Source: JBFWYO01 sp050186335 (GTDB lineage: Bacteria; Pseudomonadota; Alphaproteobacteria; Bin65). From it: a stretch of 23,383 bases of DNA. Where the stretch lies: the NCBI GenBank assembly GCA_050186335.1, contig JBFWYO010000076.1:1-23383 (forward strand), written 5' to 3'. The position numbers were made by a program, and so were the translations under genes. Positions 22,667-23,383 of the stretch are shown piece by piece; positions within the stretch are counted from its first letter, which is position 1; the number at the start of each line of letters is the position of its first letter. The notes under the pieces are model-generated. The model had not been told where the DNA came from and ran no database searches. It saw nothing but the letters and a program-made list of their open reading frames with translations.

Positions 22667-23383
22667 CTAGTTCGATCCCTTCATCGCGACCGCGCCGTAT
22701 TTGTACCCGGATTCGTCGGACACCGACGCCGTCCTGCCGTTCCACCAGTCCTCGAGGCGCTCCGGCACCGCGATGCCCCATTTGCGCACGATGATCTCGA
22801 TCGCGATGTCGAAATATTCCTTGCGCATGTCCTCGTTGGTACGGCTTTTGATGCCCCAATAGCGATAACGCTCGTTGCTTTTCGAACCGTCGCTGCCGAA
22901 GCTCCGCAGGCCGACCGGAAACCAGCGGTAGACCGCCTGCTTCACCGCGTCCTGGTGGCCGTTGTCGAGCAGCCATTTGGTGCCCTGCATGCCGAGCCCG
23001 ACATGGCCGTGTTCCTCGCGCAGCGTGTCTTCGGAGGCCTTGCGGAACGGCGCGTAGGGCGCGTTCTTGAACTCCTCGAACTGGTGCGCAGCAGCGCGAT
23101 CGACGAGCGCCAGGAACACCATCTGGTCGGCCCAGTTTTCGATCGGCACGTCGAAGGTGGAAAGATGCTCCTTCTCCTTCATGATCTCGCGCCAGTCGAT
23201 GCCGAGCTCCTCGAGCAGCCGGCGGAAGCGGATGTGATGGCCGTATTCCTCCATCACGGTTTTCGCCATGCGCATTTTGAAATCCGGCGTCGGGCCCATC
23301 AGGATGCTGCGCTCGAAGCAATCGGCGCCGTAATCCTCGCTGACCACGTGAATGTTGATCAGGTTGAGGATCAGCTTCTGGAA
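22667..23383 (-). CDS. PaaA-like diiron protein (phenylacetyl-CoA epoxidase A family), 5' end outside window
   Basis: The frame stays open to the right edge (…FQKLILNLINIHVVSEDYGAD), so 238 C-terminal residues are present and the N-terminus is missing. The order of motifs matches PaaA: MAKTVMEEYGHHIRFRRLLEELG, then VDRAAAHQFEEFKNAPYAPFRK, REEHGHVGLGMQG, RWFPVGLRSFG, and KSRTNEDMRKEYFD. The EEYGH and EEHGH pairs fit the ExxH ligands of a carboxylate-bridged diiron site in a ferritin-like fold. The family epoxidises the ring of phenylacetyl-CoA with PaaC and the reductase PaaE. This protein ends early, at KYGAVAMKGSN, without the long C-terminus of E. coli PaaA, so it may be a paralogue with another substrate. 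A GTG at 23345-23347 is in frame but probably not the start. Confidence 0.78.
   Translation of the reverse strand, partial: FQKLILNLINIHVVSEDYGADCFERSILMGPTPDFKMRMAKTVMEEYGHHIRFRRLLEELGIDWREIMKEKEHLSTFDVPIENWADQMVFLALVDRAAAHQFEEFKNAPYAPFRKASEDTLREEHGHVGLGMQGTKWLLDNGHQDAVKQAVYRWFPVGLRSFGSDGSKSNERYRYWGIKSRTNEDMRKEYFDIAIEIIVRKWGIAVPERLEDWWNGRTASVSDESGYKYGAVAMKGSN

Overview
The window is a GC-rich chromosomal segment, most likely from an alphaproteobacterium of Rhodospirillales type. The signs are: a proton-translocating transhydrogenase split into three genes (pntAA, pntAB, pntB); a COQ9-family gene divergent from rpsU (an arrangement for which that bacterial family was once named); an S21 protein of alphaproteobacterial type; two small DUF465/YdcH proteins; a TIGR02444 protein; and dispersed palindromic repeats of a kind common in GC-rich alphaproteobacteria. 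No tRNA, rRNA, CRISPR array, transposase, integrase or phage gene was seen.

Layout. 1-305: 3' end of an M3 oligoendopeptidase. 365-1720: ABC1/UbiB-family kinase-like protein. 1852-4881: pntAA-pntAB-pntB operon, closed by a clear intrinsic terminator. 5115-6161: outer-membrane beta-barrel protein. 6347-7135: glutathione S-transferase-like protein, convergent with an unrecognised 359-residue protein (7184-8263, minus). 8619-9734: rpsU (minus) and COQ9 (plus) from a back-to-back promoter region. 9876-11491: purE-purK (minus, overlapping by ATGA) with a good sigma70-like promoter. 11696-13544: a small soluble GGDEF protein, two DUF465 proteins and a TIGR02444 protein. 13665-22484: a metabolic stretch with three AMP-forming acyl-CoA ligases (one of them prpE), a thiamine-pyrophosphate enzyme divergent from the second ligase, and a metallo-beta-lactamase-fold lipoprotein. 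22667 to the right edge: a PaaA-like diiron protein, cut by the window.

How the genes fit together. The left two thirds is largely core metabolism: redox balance (transhydrogenase), ubiquinone-related functions (ABC1 kinase, COQ9), purine synthesis, translation and cyclic-di-GMP signalling. The right third looks like acid and 2-oxo-acid catabolism: a ThDP decarboxylase/lyase-type enzyme, acyl-CoA ligases and a PaaA-like epoxidase subunit could activate and break down carboxylic or aromatic acids. That link is an inference from adjacency only. Three copies of a palindromic repeat (15286, 20388, 22508) punctuate this third, and two of them share 68 identical bases.

The observations most worth checking are an apparent ATC start codon for rpsU, the structured repeats, the histone-H1-like basic tail on one acyl-CoA ligase, and the divergent ThDP-enzyme/ligase pair. 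I found no clear evidence of a wholly new multi-gene system.
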